From NAT127 sp041655035 (GTDB lineage: Bacteria > Pseudomonadota > Gammaproteobacteria > Pseudomonadales > Porticoccaceae): a stretch of DNA of 12,806 nt. The DNA lies in NCBI GenBank assembly GCA_041655035.1, contig JBAZCN010000096.1:1-12806 (forward strand), given 5' to 3'. The notes below the pieces were generated by a model, which was not told the origin of the DNA, made no database searches, and saw only the letters and a list, made by a program, of their open reading frames with translations. The stretch's first letter is position 1, and each line of letters begins with the position of its first letter. Positions 1 through 7,601 of the stretch are shown piece after piece. The position numbers were made by a program, and so were the translations under genes.

Positions 1-1
1 G

Positions 2-943
2 GCGCTGCTCGACAGCGGCTACAACGTCAGCCCTGCCGCCAACTATTATTTCATGGCGATCTCCACCCTGCTGGTGGCCACTGTGGGCACGCTGGTGACC
101 GAGAAAATCATTATGCCGCGCTTCAGCGCCAACACCGCCGCGCGCGAAACGCCCCAACCCATCAGCCTCGATGAGCGCCGCGGGCTGCGCGGCGTGGGCC
201 TGTTTACCCTGGTATTCGTTGCCCTGCTGCTGTGGGGCCTGGTGCCTGACCAGGGGGTATTGCGGGGCGTGGCGGTCGACGGCGGGGCGGGCAGCCTCCT
301 CGACTCCCCTTTCATCAACGGGATCGTCACTCTGATCGCCCTCTATGCCGCCATTGCCGGCTGGCTGTTCGGCCGCCTCAGCAGGCGCTTCACCACCGGC
401 TCCGATGTAGTGGTCGCAATGGAGTCGAGCATGGCCACCATGGCCGGCTACCTGGTGCTGATGTTTTTCGCCGCCCAGTTCGTCAATTACTTTGCCTGGA
501 GCCAGCTCGGCATCATCTCCGCCATCAAGGGCGCCGCCCTGCTCAAGGCTCTCGACCCGGGCGTCACCCTGCTGCTGGTGAGCTTCGTGGTGTTTACCGC
601 GCTGATCAACCTGCTGATCGGCAGCGCCTCCGCCAAGTGGGCGCTGCTGGCGCCGGTGTTCATCCCGATGCTGATGCTGTCGGGCATCAGCCCCGAAGCC
701 ACCCAGGTGGCCTACCGCGTGGGCGACAGCACCACCAACATCATCACTCCGCTGATGCCCTACTTCGGCGTGGTGGTGGCTTTCGCCCAGAAGTACGACC
801 GCAATATCGGCATCGGCACCATCATCGCCACCATGCTGCCCTACAGCATCGCGCTGCTGCTGTCCTGGTCACTACTGCTGGCGGCCTGGATCATGCTGGA
901 CCTGCCGCTGGGACCGGGAGCCGCCATCTTCGTGAATGGCTGA
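2..943 (+). CDS. AbgT family transporter, C-terminal part (5' end outside window)
   Basis: The reading frame is open from the first bases and ends at TGA 941-943, giving 313 visible residues of a family usually around 500 long, so the N-terminal part lies off the left edge. The protein is strongly hydrophobic with several membrane segments. It carries blocks typical of AbgT/MtrF transporters: AANYYFM near the visible start, the hairpin-like GSASAKWALLAP, and YRVGDSTTNIITPLMPY about 70-80 residues before the end. Family members were first linked to p-aminobenzoyl-glutamate uptake, and several are reported to export sulfonamide-type antimetabolites; which activity this one has cannot be told. 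It acts in the inner membrane. It converges on the ABC-F gene with 63 bp between stop codons. Family assignment is secure; substrate is not. Confidence 0.93.
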   Translation, partial: ALLDSGYNVSPAANYYFMAISTLLVATVGTLVTEKIIMPRFSANTAARETPQPISLDERRGLRGVGLFTLVFVALLLWGLVPDQGVLRGVAVDGGAGSLLDSPFINGIVTLIALYAAIAGWLFGRLSRRFTTGSDVVVAMESSMATMAGYLVLMFFAAQFVNYFAWSQLGIISAIKGAALLKALDPGVTLLLVSFVVFTALINLLIGSASAKWALLAPVFIPMLMLSGISPEATQVAYRVGDSTTNIITPLMPYFGVVVAFAQKYDRNIGIGTIIATMLPYSIALLLSWSLLLAAWIMLDLPLGPGAAIFVNG

Positions 944-976
944 TCGCCGTCACCGGGGGTTTCGGGCACGCAATCC

Positions 977-995
977 ATCGGGCTCCACGCCCGAT
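977..995. other. GC-rich hairpin between convergent genes
   Basis: ATCGGGC (977-983) and GCCCGAT (989-995) form a perfect 7-bp stem with a 5-nt loop, in the 63-bp gap between the convergent AbgT and ABC-F stop codons. Neither strand has a U-run after the stem, so it is not a textbook intrinsic terminator. It may still help end transcription in both directions or protect 3' ends. This is inference from position and symmetry only. Confidence 0.35.
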
Positions 996-1006
996 AATGC
1001 TGCCCG

Positions 1007-2620
1007 TCACCAAGGTTCCAGCCGCCAGCCTTCCGCAGACGCCAGCAGCCGGTCGGTCAGGCCCAGACCCTCCATAAAAACCTCGTCGTGCGACACGACC
1101 AGCAGCGCGCCCTGATAGCCGCGCAGCATTGCTTCCAGGGCTTGCAGCGAAACCAGATCGAGGTGATTGCTGGGCTCATCCAGCAGCAGGAGCTGCGCCG
1201 GAGGATCGCCATAGAGGGCGCAGGCCAGCGCCGCTTTCAGGCGTTCCCCGCCGCTCAGCAAGCCCGTCGGCATGGATATTTTCCGGGCATCCAGACCCAG
1301 CTGCGCCAGCCGCGTCCGCAAGACATCCTCGCCACTGGTGCGGTTGGCCGCCAGCATTTCCGCAATCGCCGAGCGTTGCGGCGCCAGCTCGGCCAGCTGT
1401 TGATCGAGGTAGGCACCTTTGACCGATACGTCGCAGCGGCCAGCGAGCGCCGCACAATGGCCGGCCAGCACCTTGAGCAGGGTCGATTTGCCGCAGCCGT
1501 TCGGACCGACCACGCCGACCCGCTGCCGGCCGGTCACCGTCAGGCTGATTGTTCGCAAGGGCGACGGCACGAAGGGCAGCTCCACCGCATCCAGCACCGC
1601 CACCCGCCGCTGTGGCGCCGGGGCGACAGGCAGCGAGCGCAGCGCAATCCGGGCATCGTCCTCCACCTGCTGCGCGGCATCGCGCACCCGCCGGGACAGT
1701 TCCTCGCACACCGACGCTTGGTGCTGCCGCAACTTACCTGCAGAACCTTCGCTGCGTTCCTTCTGGCGGCCCAGCAGTATCTTCGCCTGGTTGGCGTCGC
1801 GCCCATGGCGGTTGCCACGGGCCTGCCGCCGCTCCTGGCGCTGCCGCTGCTGACGCAGCGCCTGTTCCTCGCGTTTGCGTTCGAGCTTGCGCTGTTCGAG
1901 CTGATGAATGGCGCTGTCGCGCTCCCGTGCTTTGCCCTGCGCGTAGAACGCATAATCGCCGCCATAGCTGCGCAGCCCCAGCGGCGACAGTTCGACGATA
2001 CGTGCCATTCCTTCCAGCAACTGGCGGTCGTGGCTGATCACCAGCAGGCCCTTCGGCCAGCGCTGCAATTGCTCGCTCAACAGCCGGCGGTTGGCGCGGT
2101 CGAGGTGATTGCTGGGTTCGTCGAGAATCAGGAAATCCGCATCTGAGAGGACGGCGCCGATCAACGCCACACGCATCGCCTCGCCACCGCTGAGGGTGGC
2201 CAATGGCGTCCCGGGGTTCAGATGCCCCAGGCCATTCCGTTCCAGCTCGTGCTGCAGGCGCGGGCCGATATCCCAGCGATCGCCCACGGCATCGAAATCG
2301 GCCGGTGACGTGCTGCCTGCGGCGATGCGCTCGAGCGCATCCATGGTCGCCTGCACACCCGCCAGCCCGGCGACCGACGCCTGATCCGGATGGGCAACCC
2401 TCTGCGCCAGGTAATGCACTGTTCCAGAACGCAGGCAGCGCCCGGCGGAGGGCTCCAGTTCCCCCGCCAGGATACCTGCCAGCACGGTTTTGCCGACGCC
2501 ATTCCGCCCAACCAGGCCAGTGGGGCGCTGGTCGAACTGCTCGGTGAGATTGGAGAAGAGCGTTCTGCCATCGGGCAGAACGTGGGAAACGCTTTCCAGC
2601 GCCAGATAGGTATTCGTCAT
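1007..2620 (-). CDS. ABC-F family ATPase (translation/ribosome-associated)
   Basis: 537 residues with two ABC ATPase domains and no membrane segment, the layout of ABC-F proteins, which act on the ribosomal E site rather than in transport. Domain 1: Walker A GRNGVGKT (38-45), signature LSGGE (143-147), Walker B LILDEP (164-169), H-loop SHD (196-198). Domain 2: Walker A GPNGCGKST (372-380), LSGGE (455-459), LLLDEP (478-483), SHD (510-512). Between them lies a charged, Arg/Gln/Glu-rich coiled-coil linker (about 230-325), the P-site tRNA interaction region in the family. I start at the ATG with its first base at 2620 because GGAG lies 6 nt upstream and the conserved domain begins at once; an in-frame ATG at 2683 would add 21 unlikely residues. 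It is not obviously one of the four E. coli paralogues (EttA, Uup, YbiT, YheS). Translation factor or antibiotic protection are both possible. Confidence 0.93.
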   Translation of the reverse strand: MTNTYLALESVSHVLPDGRTLFSNLTEQFDQRPTGLVGRNGVGKTVLAGILAGELEPSAGRCLRSGTVHYLAQRVAHPDQASVAGLAGVQATMDALERIAAGSTSPADFDAVGDRWDIGPRLQHELERNGLGHLNPGTPLATLSGGEAMRVALIGAVLSDADFLILDEPSNHLDRANRRLLSEQLQRWPKGLLVISHDRQLLEGMARIVELSPLGLRSYGGDYAFYAQGKARERDSAIHQLEQRKLERKREEQALRQQRQRQERRQARGNRHGRDANQAKILLGRQKERSEGSAGKLRQHQASVCEELSRRVRDAAQQVEDDARIALRSLPVAPAPQRRVAVLDAVELPFVPSPLRTISLTVTGRQRVGVVGPNGCGKSTLLKVLAGHCAALAGRCDVSVKGAYLDQQLAELAPQRSAIAEMLAANRTSGEDVLRTRLAQLGLDARKISMPTGLLSGGERLKAALACALYGDPPAQLLLLDEPSNHLDLVSLQALEAMLRGYQGALLVVSHDEVFMEGLGLTDRLLASAEGWRLEPW

Positions 2621-2745
2621 GTGCACTCCAGGGATGCCAGCAACTCCCCCTGCTCGCGGGGGTAGGCGGAGACTGGCCGTCATACGGACGGCGGCATCAA
2701 TGGCGCATCGGACGAATACCTGATGGATTTGGGACGCAGCCCGGC

Positions 2746-2751
2746 ATTATA
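2746..2751 (-). promoter_or_regulatory. -10 element of probable ABC-F promoter
   Basis: On the minus strand the hexamer reads a perfect TATAAT, about 126 bp upstream of the ABC-F start. The expected -35 position holds only weak matches (TCGGCT or GTCGGC), so the promoter is plausible rather than certain. It lies back-to-back with the ygiQ promoter. Confidence 0.5.
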
Positions 2752-2791
2752 CAGGCCGCGCAAACGGCAGCCGACGCCATGGACCGTCCCA

Positions 2792-2800
2792 TGCTATAAT
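2792..2800 (+). promoter_or_regulatory. Extended -10 promoter of ygiQ
   Basis: TGCTATAAT is a perfect TATAAT with the TG dinucleotide of an extended -10 element. The -35 region is weak (CCGACG at 18-bp spacing), as is common for extended -10 promoters. The predicted start is near 2807, giving a leader of about 31 nt before the ygiQ ATG at 2838. Confidence 0.72.
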
Positions 2801-2837
2801 AGCGCGCCTGCACCCGCCCCTTCCATCGAGCGCCACC

Positions 2838-5057
2838 ATGTCCTCAGCCACCCCCTCGCGCCCAACGCCGCTCCACAGCTATCGCAAGTACTGGGCGGAA
2901 TGCTTTGGCACCGCGCCCTTTCTGCCCACCACCCGGGCGGAGATGGACGCTCTCGGCTGGGACAGTTGCGACGTGATCGTGGTCACTGGCGACGCCTATG
3001 TGGATCACCCGAGTTTTGGCATGGCGGTGATCGGCCGGGTGCTGGAGGCCCAGGGCTTTCGGGTGGGGATCATCGCCCAGCCCGACTGGACCGGCAAGGC
3101 CGACTTCCAGCGGCTCGGCAAGCCCAACCTGTTCTGGGGCGTGGCGGCGGGCAACATGGATTCGATGATCAATCGCTATACCGCCGATCACAAGATCCGC
3201 AAGGACGATGCCTATACGCCGGGCAATGTCGGCGGCAAGCGGCCTGACCGGGCCGTCACCATCTACGCCCAGCGCTGCCGCGAGGCATTCAAGGGCGTGC
3301 CGGTGGTGATCGGCAGTATCGAGGCCTCGTTGCGGCGCATTGCTCACTACGACTACTGGAGCAATACCGTCAAGCGGTCCATCCTGCTGGATGCCAAGGC
3401 CGACATGCTGCTCTACGGCAATGCCGAGCGCGCCATCGTCGAGCTCAGCCACCGCCTGGCCCGGGGCGAGAACATCGCCGATATCCAGGATATTCGCGGC
3501 ACCGCGTTCATCCGCAAGGCTCTGCCCGAAGGCTGGCTCGAAATCGACTCCACCGAAGTGGATGAGCCCGGCGCGGTCGACCCCATCCCCAGCCCCTATC
3601 AGGATACCAAGGAACTGCGCGGCGGCCGGGGCGACAAGCCGCCCTGCGCCGGTGATGCGCCCCCCGCGGCCGAGGAACAGGTGGTGCGGATCATGGACCT
3701 GCGCCACACCGACCGGGTGCAAAAGCGCGCCTTCAAGGGCAAAAGCTATATCCGCCTGCCGGCCTACGAGCAGGTCAGGAACGACCCGGTGCTCTACGCC
3801 CATGCCTCGCGCATCCTGCACCTTGAAACCAATCCCGGCAACGCCAAGCCCCTGGTGCAGCGCCACGGCGAGCGCGACCTGTGGCTCAACCCGCCGCCGA
3901 TCCCGCTCACCACCGAGGAGCTGGACTGGGTGTTCGAGCAGCCCTACGCCCGTGCGCCCCACCCCAGCTACGGCGACGCGAAGATCCCCGCCTGGGAGAT
4001 GATCCGCTATTCCGTCAACATCATGCGCGGCTGTTTCGGCGGTTGCACCTTCTGCTCGATCACTGAGCATGAGGGGCGCATCATCCAGAGTCGCTCGGAA
4101 GATTCCATCATCCGCGAGGTCGAGGCGATCCGCGACAAGACCAGCGCCTTTACCGGGGTGATTTCCGACCTCGGCGGCCCCACCGCCAACATGTGGCGGC
4201 TGAACTGCAAGAGCAAGGCCATCGAGGAAAGCTGCAAGCGCCTGTCCTGTGTCCATCCCGGCATCTGCAAGAGTCTCGACACCGACCAGACACCGCTGAT
4301 CCAGCTCTATCGCCGCACCCGCGCGCTGCCGGGCATCAAGAAGGTGCTGATCGCCTCCGGCCTGCGCTACGATCTCGCGGTGGAGACCCCGGAGTACGTG
4401 AAAGAGCTGGTCACCCACCATGTGGGTGGCTACCTGAAGATCGCCCCGGAACATACCGAAAACGGCCCCCTGTCGAAAATGATGAAGCCGGGCATGGGCA
4501 GCTACGAGCGCTTCAAGACGATGTTCGAGAAGTATTCAAAGGAAGCCGGCAAGGAACAGTATCTGATCCCCTATTTCATCGCCGCCCATCCAGGCACTTC
4601 GGACGAGGACATGATGAACCTCGCGCTGTGGCTGAAGCACAACGGTTTTCGCGCCGACCAGGTGCAGACCTTCTACCCTTCGCCGATGGCCATGGCCACT
4701 GCCATGTACCACAGTGGCAACAACCCCCTGCAGCGGATTTCCCGCACCCGCGGCGACAAGGTGGTGTCCGCCAAGGGCCTCAATGCCCGCCGCCTGCACA
4801 AGGCATTCCTGCGCTATCACGACCCGGATAATTGGCCGCTGCTGCGCGAGGCCCTGAAGAAAATGGGCCGCGGCGACCTGATCGGCAATGGCAGGCACCA
4901 GTTGATTCCCCGCGTCCAACCCCAGGGCTGGCAGCCGCGCTCAGGCTCTCATACCACCCGCAAGGGCGGCGGGCGCCTGCTCACCCAGCATACCGGGCTG
5001 CCGCCCCGCGACAGCGGCGCTGGTTCGCGGCGGGCGCGCAAAAAGCGCCACGGTTAA
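2838..5057 (+). CDS. ygiQ: YgiQ family radical SAM protein (UPF0313)
   Basis: 739 residues, full length for YgiQ. The N-terminal domain opens with HSYRKYWAECFGTAPFLPTTRAEMD-like sequence and the stretch GDAYVDHPSFG, a B12-binding-like fold region in the family. The central radical SAM domain has the cluster motif C399-x3-C403-x2-C406 within RGCFGGCTFCS, which binds a 4Fe-4S cluster that cleaves S-adenosylmethionine. Later family blocks are SDLGGPTANMW, KIAPEHTE and the YFIAAHPGT/QTFYPSPMA stretch. The C-terminal 60 or so residues are basic and low in complexity, as often seen. The cellular substrate of YgiQ is not established. The start follows the extended -10 promoter by about 38 bp, with only a weak GAG as ribosome-binding site. 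No frameshift or missing motif is seen. Confidence 0.95.
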   Translation: MSSATPSRPTPLHSYRKYWAECFGTAPFLPTTRAEMDALGWDSCDVIVVTGDAYVDHPSFGMAVIGRVLEAQGFRVGIIAQPDWTGKADFQRLGKPNLFWGVAAGNMDSMINRYTADHKIRKDDAYTPGNVGGKRPDRAVTIYAQRCREAFKGVPVVIGSIEASLRRIAHYDYWSNTVKRSILLDAKADMLLYGNAERAIVELSHRLARGENIADIQDIRGTAFIRKALPEGWLEIDSTEVDEPGAVDPIPSPYQDTKELRGGRGDKPPCAGDAPPAAEEQVVRIMDLRHTDRVQKRAFKGKSYIRLPAYEQVRNDPVLYAHASRILHLETNPGNAKPLVQRHGERDLWLNPPPIPLTTEELDWVFEQPYARAPHPSYGDAKIPAWEMIRYSVNIMRGCFGGCTFCSITEHEGRIIQSRSEDSIIREVEAIRDKTSAFTGVISDLGGPTANMWRLNCKSKAIEESCKRLSCVHPGICKSLDTDQTPLIQLYRRTRALPGIKKVLIASGLRYDLAVETPEYVKELVTHHVGGYLKIAPEHTENGPLSKMMKPGMGSYERFKTMFEKYSKEAGKEQYLIPYFIAAHPGTSDEDMMNLALWLKHNGFRADQVQTFYPSPMAMATAMYHSGNNPLQRISRTRGDKVVSAKGLNARRLHKAFLRYHDPDNWPLLREALKKMGRGDLIGNGRHQLIPRVQPQGWQPRSGSHTTRKGGGRLLTQHTGLPPRDSGAGSRRARKKRHG

Positions 5058-5084
5058 GTCAATTCCAAACGGCAAACTCCAGGC

Positions 5085-5114
5085 AAAAAAAACGCGCGGC
5101 TGAAGCCGCGCGTT
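5085..5114 (-). terminator. Intrinsic terminator of the SnoaL-like gene
   Basis: AACGCGCGGC (5091-5100), loop TGAA and GCCGCGCGTT (5105-5114) form a perfect 10-bp stem. On the minus strand the stem is followed by a run of T (complement of the A-run 5085-5092), 20 bp past the stop of the minus-strand gene. The same hairpin lies 34 bp after the ygiQ stop and could also slow plus-strand transcription, but there it lacks a long U-tract. Confidence 0.85.
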
Positions 5115-5134
5115 TCGAGCCTTACCCCGATCGC

Positions 5135-5680
5135 TTACTTGTAGGGGTCGATAGGCTGGGGTACTTCGATGATGCCGATATCCTTGAACATGGTCAGCAC
5201 GTCGGAGATGGAGTAGATGTGGACCAGCTTGTCGCCTTCGAACTTCAGCCAGGAGAACCAGATCACGTTGATTTCCTGCCCTTTGGCGGGAACGCCCATG
5301 TATGGGCCGCCGGTCTGCTTGCCGTAGTGGTGGCACAGTACGCAGACTTCGTCATCGCCATTGCCCCAGGCTTTCAGGGTGCGATAGATGCATGGCGGGA
5401 AGGTTTTGTAGAGGCCCTCCGGGGAGGTGGACCACTGCTCGAAGCTGCCGAGGTCGGGGCGGTTGGGGTTGCCGTAGGTGAATTTGTCGGTTGCACAGTA
5501 TTCGCGCAGGGCCTGGAAGTTGCCGGTGTTGAGTTCGTCGTGGATGTTCATCCACTGGTTGACCATGAACGTCTGGCGCTCGGTCAGGCCTTCACAGATT
5601 TCGGCACGCTTCTCGGGAGACAGCTTGAAGTCCTCCAGAGTGAACTCTTGCTGGCCGATGGGCAGGTTGGTGCTATGCAT
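5135..5680 (-). CDS. SnoaL-like / NTF2-fold protein
   Basis: 181 residues. The middle and C-terminal parts match the small cone-shaped NTF2-like fold of SnoaL-type polyketide cyclases, ester cyclases and steroid isomerases: an N-terminal helix pair (ERQTFMVNQWMNIHDEL, 34-50), a strand with TYGNPNRPD (68-76), then long strands ending in INVIWFSWLKFEGDKLVHIYSISD (137-160). The block PAKGQEINV followed by the FEGDKLV turn is typical of the family. Such proteins bind hydrophobic substrates and act as cyclases, isomerases, dehydratases or carriers; the reaction here is unknown. It has two unusual cysteines (CVLCHH, 113-118). Start chosen from GAGG about 8 nt upstream. It begins the catabolic part of the window and has its own terminator. 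The DNA 140-175 bp upstream carries motif copies shared with the LLM/hydratase intergenic region, which hints at shared control. Confidence 0.85.
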   Translation of the reverse strand: MHSTNLPIGQQEFTLEDFKLSPEKRAEICEGLTERQTFMVNQWMNIHDELNTGNFQALREYCATDKFTYGNPNRPDLGSFEQWSTSPEGLYKTFPPCIYRTLKAWGNGDDEVCVLCHHYGKQTGGPYMGVPAKGQEINVIWFSWLKFEGDKLVHIYSISDVLTMFKDIGIIEVPQPIDPYK

Positions 5681-5820
5681 ACTTATTCCTCGTATTTGCA
5701 GTGAACCATACTTTGCGAAGCATGGAGGATGACAGCCGACCAGCGTGGGTTCGGCTGGAGACGCTCCTGTACAGCTTGCCTACACAGAAGCAGCTAACGC
5801 ATCGTTAATGCCCGATAATG

Positions 5821-5857
5821 CCTATCTTTCCCTATTAAGGCACCTATCTTCGGATAG
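5821..5857. promoter_or_regulatory. Repeated CCTATCTT motif upstream of the SnoaL-like gene
   Basis: CCTATCTTTC at 5821-5830 and CACCTATCTTCGG at 5841-5853 repeat at 22-bp spacing. The second is also the left part of a small palindrome CTATC-TTCG-GATAG (5844-5857). The same sequence (CACCTATCTTTCGG on the minus strand, 7028-7015) recurs in the LLM/hydratase intergenic region. This looks like operator sites for one regulator; the protein is unknown. The rest of the 197-bp gap (5681-5877) shows an imperfect hairpin (CAGCCGA 5733-5739 with TCGGCTG 5751-5757) and no clear promoter. Confidence 0.45.
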
Positions 5858-5877
5858 CTTGCCCCGGTTGCAGGCGA

Positions 5878-6867
5878 TCAGGCCAGACGACCGGTCATCG
5901 CCTCCGCCAGCAGCGTGTAGGAGCGTTTGCGGTCCTCAAAGTCATAGGTGATGGTCACCGTCATGATTTCGTCTGCGGCAAAGAGTTCGGCCAACTGGCT
6001 GATACGCTCCCAAGCCTGCTGCGGCGTGCCAATGGCGTCATAGCGCGCCCGCTGCTGCATGTAGAAGGTTTCTTCCGGGCTGTAGGGGTAGCTCTCCGCT
6101 TCTGCTATCGAACCGATGCCGCTGAACCCCTGACGGGTGACCACTCTCAACATCGACAGGTGGCGCGCCCTTGCCAGTTGCCCGGCCTTCTCTTCGGTGT
6201 CCGCGCAATAGACGTTGAGGGTAAGACCAGCGAGCGGCTTGTCGAGCAGCGCCGAGGGCTGGAAGGCGTCCTTGTAGATACGCAGGATGTCGGTGGTCGT
6301 GTCGGGATTGATGAACAGTGCGAAATTATAGGGTAGCCCCAGCCGGCCGGCCAGCTCGGCGCTGTCGGCACTGGTACCCAGCATCCACACCTCCGGGTTG
6401 GCCGCGGGGCGCGGGGTGATCTTGGGGCGGTAGCGCTGGTTGGCCAGCTTGTGGAGCAGCTCTTCGGTCTGCCCGGGGAACAAATGGAACCGTGGTGTGC
6501 CGCCGTGGGCGAGCTCCCGCGCGGTATCCATGTCCGCGCCCGGAGCGCGCCCAATGCCGAGATCGACCCGGTCCGGGAACAGCGTCGCCAGCAGGGAGCC
6601 GACCTCGGCCACCTTGAAAGTGCTGTAGTGGGGCAACATGATGCCGCCGGTGCCGAGACGGATTCGCCCGGTCTGCGCTCCGATTGCCGCCAGCAGCACC
6701 TCCGGGGCGCTGCCGGCGTAGGCCGCCGTACTGTGGTGCTCCGACACCCAGAAGCGATGATAGCCGAGGGCATCCCCGAGGCGGGCGAGTTCCAGGGTTT
6801 CCGCCAGCGCCTGTTCGGCGGTACCACCCTGTTTGACGGGGGATTGGTCGAGAATGGATATTTTCAT
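5878..6867 (-). CDS. LLM class flavin-dependent oxidoreductase (MsnO8/YhbW-like)
   Basis: 329 residues with the bacterial-luciferase-like TIM-barrel pattern from end to end: KISILDQSPV (2-11), GYHRFWVSEHHS (35-46), LGTGGIMLPHYS (71-82), LFPDRVDLGIGRAPG (96-110) and WMLGTSADSAELAGRLGLPYNF in the middle. These blocks and the length fit the YhbW/MsnO8 group. Family members use reduced FMN or F420; in this group FMN supplied by a separate reductase is most likely, and the usual outcome is mono-oxygenation. The ATG with its first base at 6867 is chosen because homology begins at once and GGAGG lies about 12 nt upstream (rather far). An upstream ATG at 7038 would add 57 unrelated residues and overlap the palindrome at 7021-7043. 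The gene is divergent from the hydratase operon. The native substrate is unknown; a role in oxidising an intermediate of this cluster is inferred. Confidence 0.93.
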   Translation of the reverse strand: MKISILDQSPVKQGGTAEQALAETLELARLGDALGYHRFWVSEHHSTAAYAGSAPEVLLAAIGAQTGRIRLGTGGIMLPHYSTFKVAEVGSLLATLFPDRVDLGIGRAPGADMDTARELAHGGTPRFHLFPGQTEELLHKLANQRYRPKITPRPAANPEVWMLGTSADSAELAGRLGLPYNFALFINPDTTTDILRIYKDAFQPSALLDKPLAGLTLNVYCADTEEKAGQLARARHLSMLRVVTRQGFSGIGSIAEAESYPYSPEETFYMQQRARYDAIGTPQQAWERISQLAELFAADEIMTVTITYDFEDRKRSYTLLAEAMTGRLA

Positions 6868-6909
6868 GGGCAACTGCAACCTCCGGGCCGGATACTGAAA
6901 GCGTCGGCA

Positions 6910-6937
6910 AGGATAACAGCTAAAAGGGCATCGCCAA
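6910..6937 (-). promoter_or_regulatory. Candidate promoter of the LLM gene
   Basis: On the minus strand TTGGCG (6937-6932), a 16-bp spacer and TATCCT (6915-6910) give 4/6 matches at both hexamers. The predicted start is near 6903, about 36 nt before the ATG. The match is moderate, so this is only a candidate. Confidence 0.35.
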
Positions 6938-7014
6938 GCACCCTCTGGGCCCACCTTATCGGTCATGGACAGCGGGCGCCTGCCCTCCCCCTCGCAGAGG
7001 ACGCCGGTCCACAG

Positions 7015-7043
7015 CCGAAAGATAGGTGAAAATACCACCTATC
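7015..7043. promoter_or_regulatory. Perfect inverted repeat between LLM gene and hydratase operon (putative operator)
   Basis: GATAGGTG (7021-7028), 7-nt spacer AAAATAC, and CACCTATC (7036-7043) form a perfect 8-bp inverted repeat. It sits about 115 bp before the hydratase start and about 150 bp before the LLM start. The left half extends to CCGAAAGATAGGTG, nearly the same as the motif at 5841-5853. A dimeric regulator controlling both divergent units is a reasonable inference. The rest of the 290-bp gap (6868-7157) shows no clear plus-strand promoter. Confidence 0.5.
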
Positions 7044-7157
7044 CGCTGCACAGTTAGCCACCGATCCGATGGCCGATCGGGCGGCGGATTGCCCGCCCCG
7101 GCCTCGAACCAGCGCCCGGGAGGGCGGTGTCTCAACCAGAACCAGGGGATACTACCT

Positions 7158-7601
7158 ATGGATTTACCCGCCCCACCCGATGTCGTCGGCACCAGCCTGT
7201 CGGGCTCCGAGCCTTACGTCATCAGTGCTGAGGAAAACCGCGCACTGTGCAGAACCGTCGACGCCGAACCGGCGGCCGATGGCCGCGCCCACCCCATCTA
7301 CTACTACATAGCGACCCAGGTCGGCATGGGCCAGACCGTGGCCGGACTCTGTGAAGTGTGCGACTTCGATGTCGAGGTCGGCCCGATGATGGCCGGCAGC
7401 AAGGTCACCTTTTCGAGCCCGCTGATGACCGACCAGCCCTACCTGGTCGAAGGCGAGATCACCAGCATCACCCGCAAGAAGAGCCGCAAACTCGGGGTCA
7501 TGGATCTGATGACCTACGAACTGCGACTGACCCTGCCCGACAAGACACCGGTGCTGACCACCGTTAATTCCTGGGTACTGCCGCGGAGGGAGCTGGCATG
7601 A
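7158..7601 (+). CDS. FAS1-like dehydratase / MaoC N-terminal-type hotdog protein
   Basis: 147 residues with the pattern of the MaoC_dehydrat_N (FAS1-like) hotdog domain: the segment HPIYYYIATQVGMG (45-58), followed by DFDVEVGPMMAGSKVTFSSPLM (69-90) and YLVEGEITSITRKKSRKLGVMDLMTYEL (95-122), a usual hotdog strand set. In the family this half lacks the catalytic residues and pairs with a catalytic MaoC half, either fused or as a heterodimer. I see no D-x4-H motif here, which agrees. Start chosen at ATG 7158 with AGGGG about 9 nt upstream; an earlier in-frame ATG at 7026 lies inside the palindrome region and adds 44 poorly structured residues. Its last 4 bp overlap the next gene, so the two are probably translated together and form one enzyme. 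Confidence 0.88.
   Translation: MDLPAPPDVVGTSLSGSEPYVISAEENRALCRTVDAEPAADGRAHPIYYYIATQVGMGQTVAGLCEVCDFDVEVGPMMAGSKVTFSSPLMTDQPYLVEGEITSITRKKSRKLGVMDLMTYELRLTLPDKTPVLTTVNSWVLPRRELA

Noticed and set aside
1088..2146. Plus-strand open frame (352 codons) opposite the ABC-F gene
   Set aside because: Rich in Gln, Arg and Ala with no family pattern; antisense shadow of the Walker-motif-bearing gene.
2844..4454. Long minus-strand open frame (536 codons) opposite ygiQ
   Set aside because: It mirrors the codon pattern of the radical SAM gene in high-GC DNA, has no recognisable domain, and its product is low-complexity Gly/Ala/Val/Asp-rich. A shadow frame.
4832..5704. Plus-strand open frame (290 codons) across the ygiQ end, terminator and SnoaL-like gene
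   Set aside because: It runs through a strong terminator and is antisense to a convincing NTF2-fold gene.
6868..7038. 57-residue N-terminal extension of the LLM protein
   Set aside because: Sequence is Arg/Pro/Cys-rich without family similarity, and it would overlap a putative operator. The start with GGAGG upstream at 6867 fits the family.
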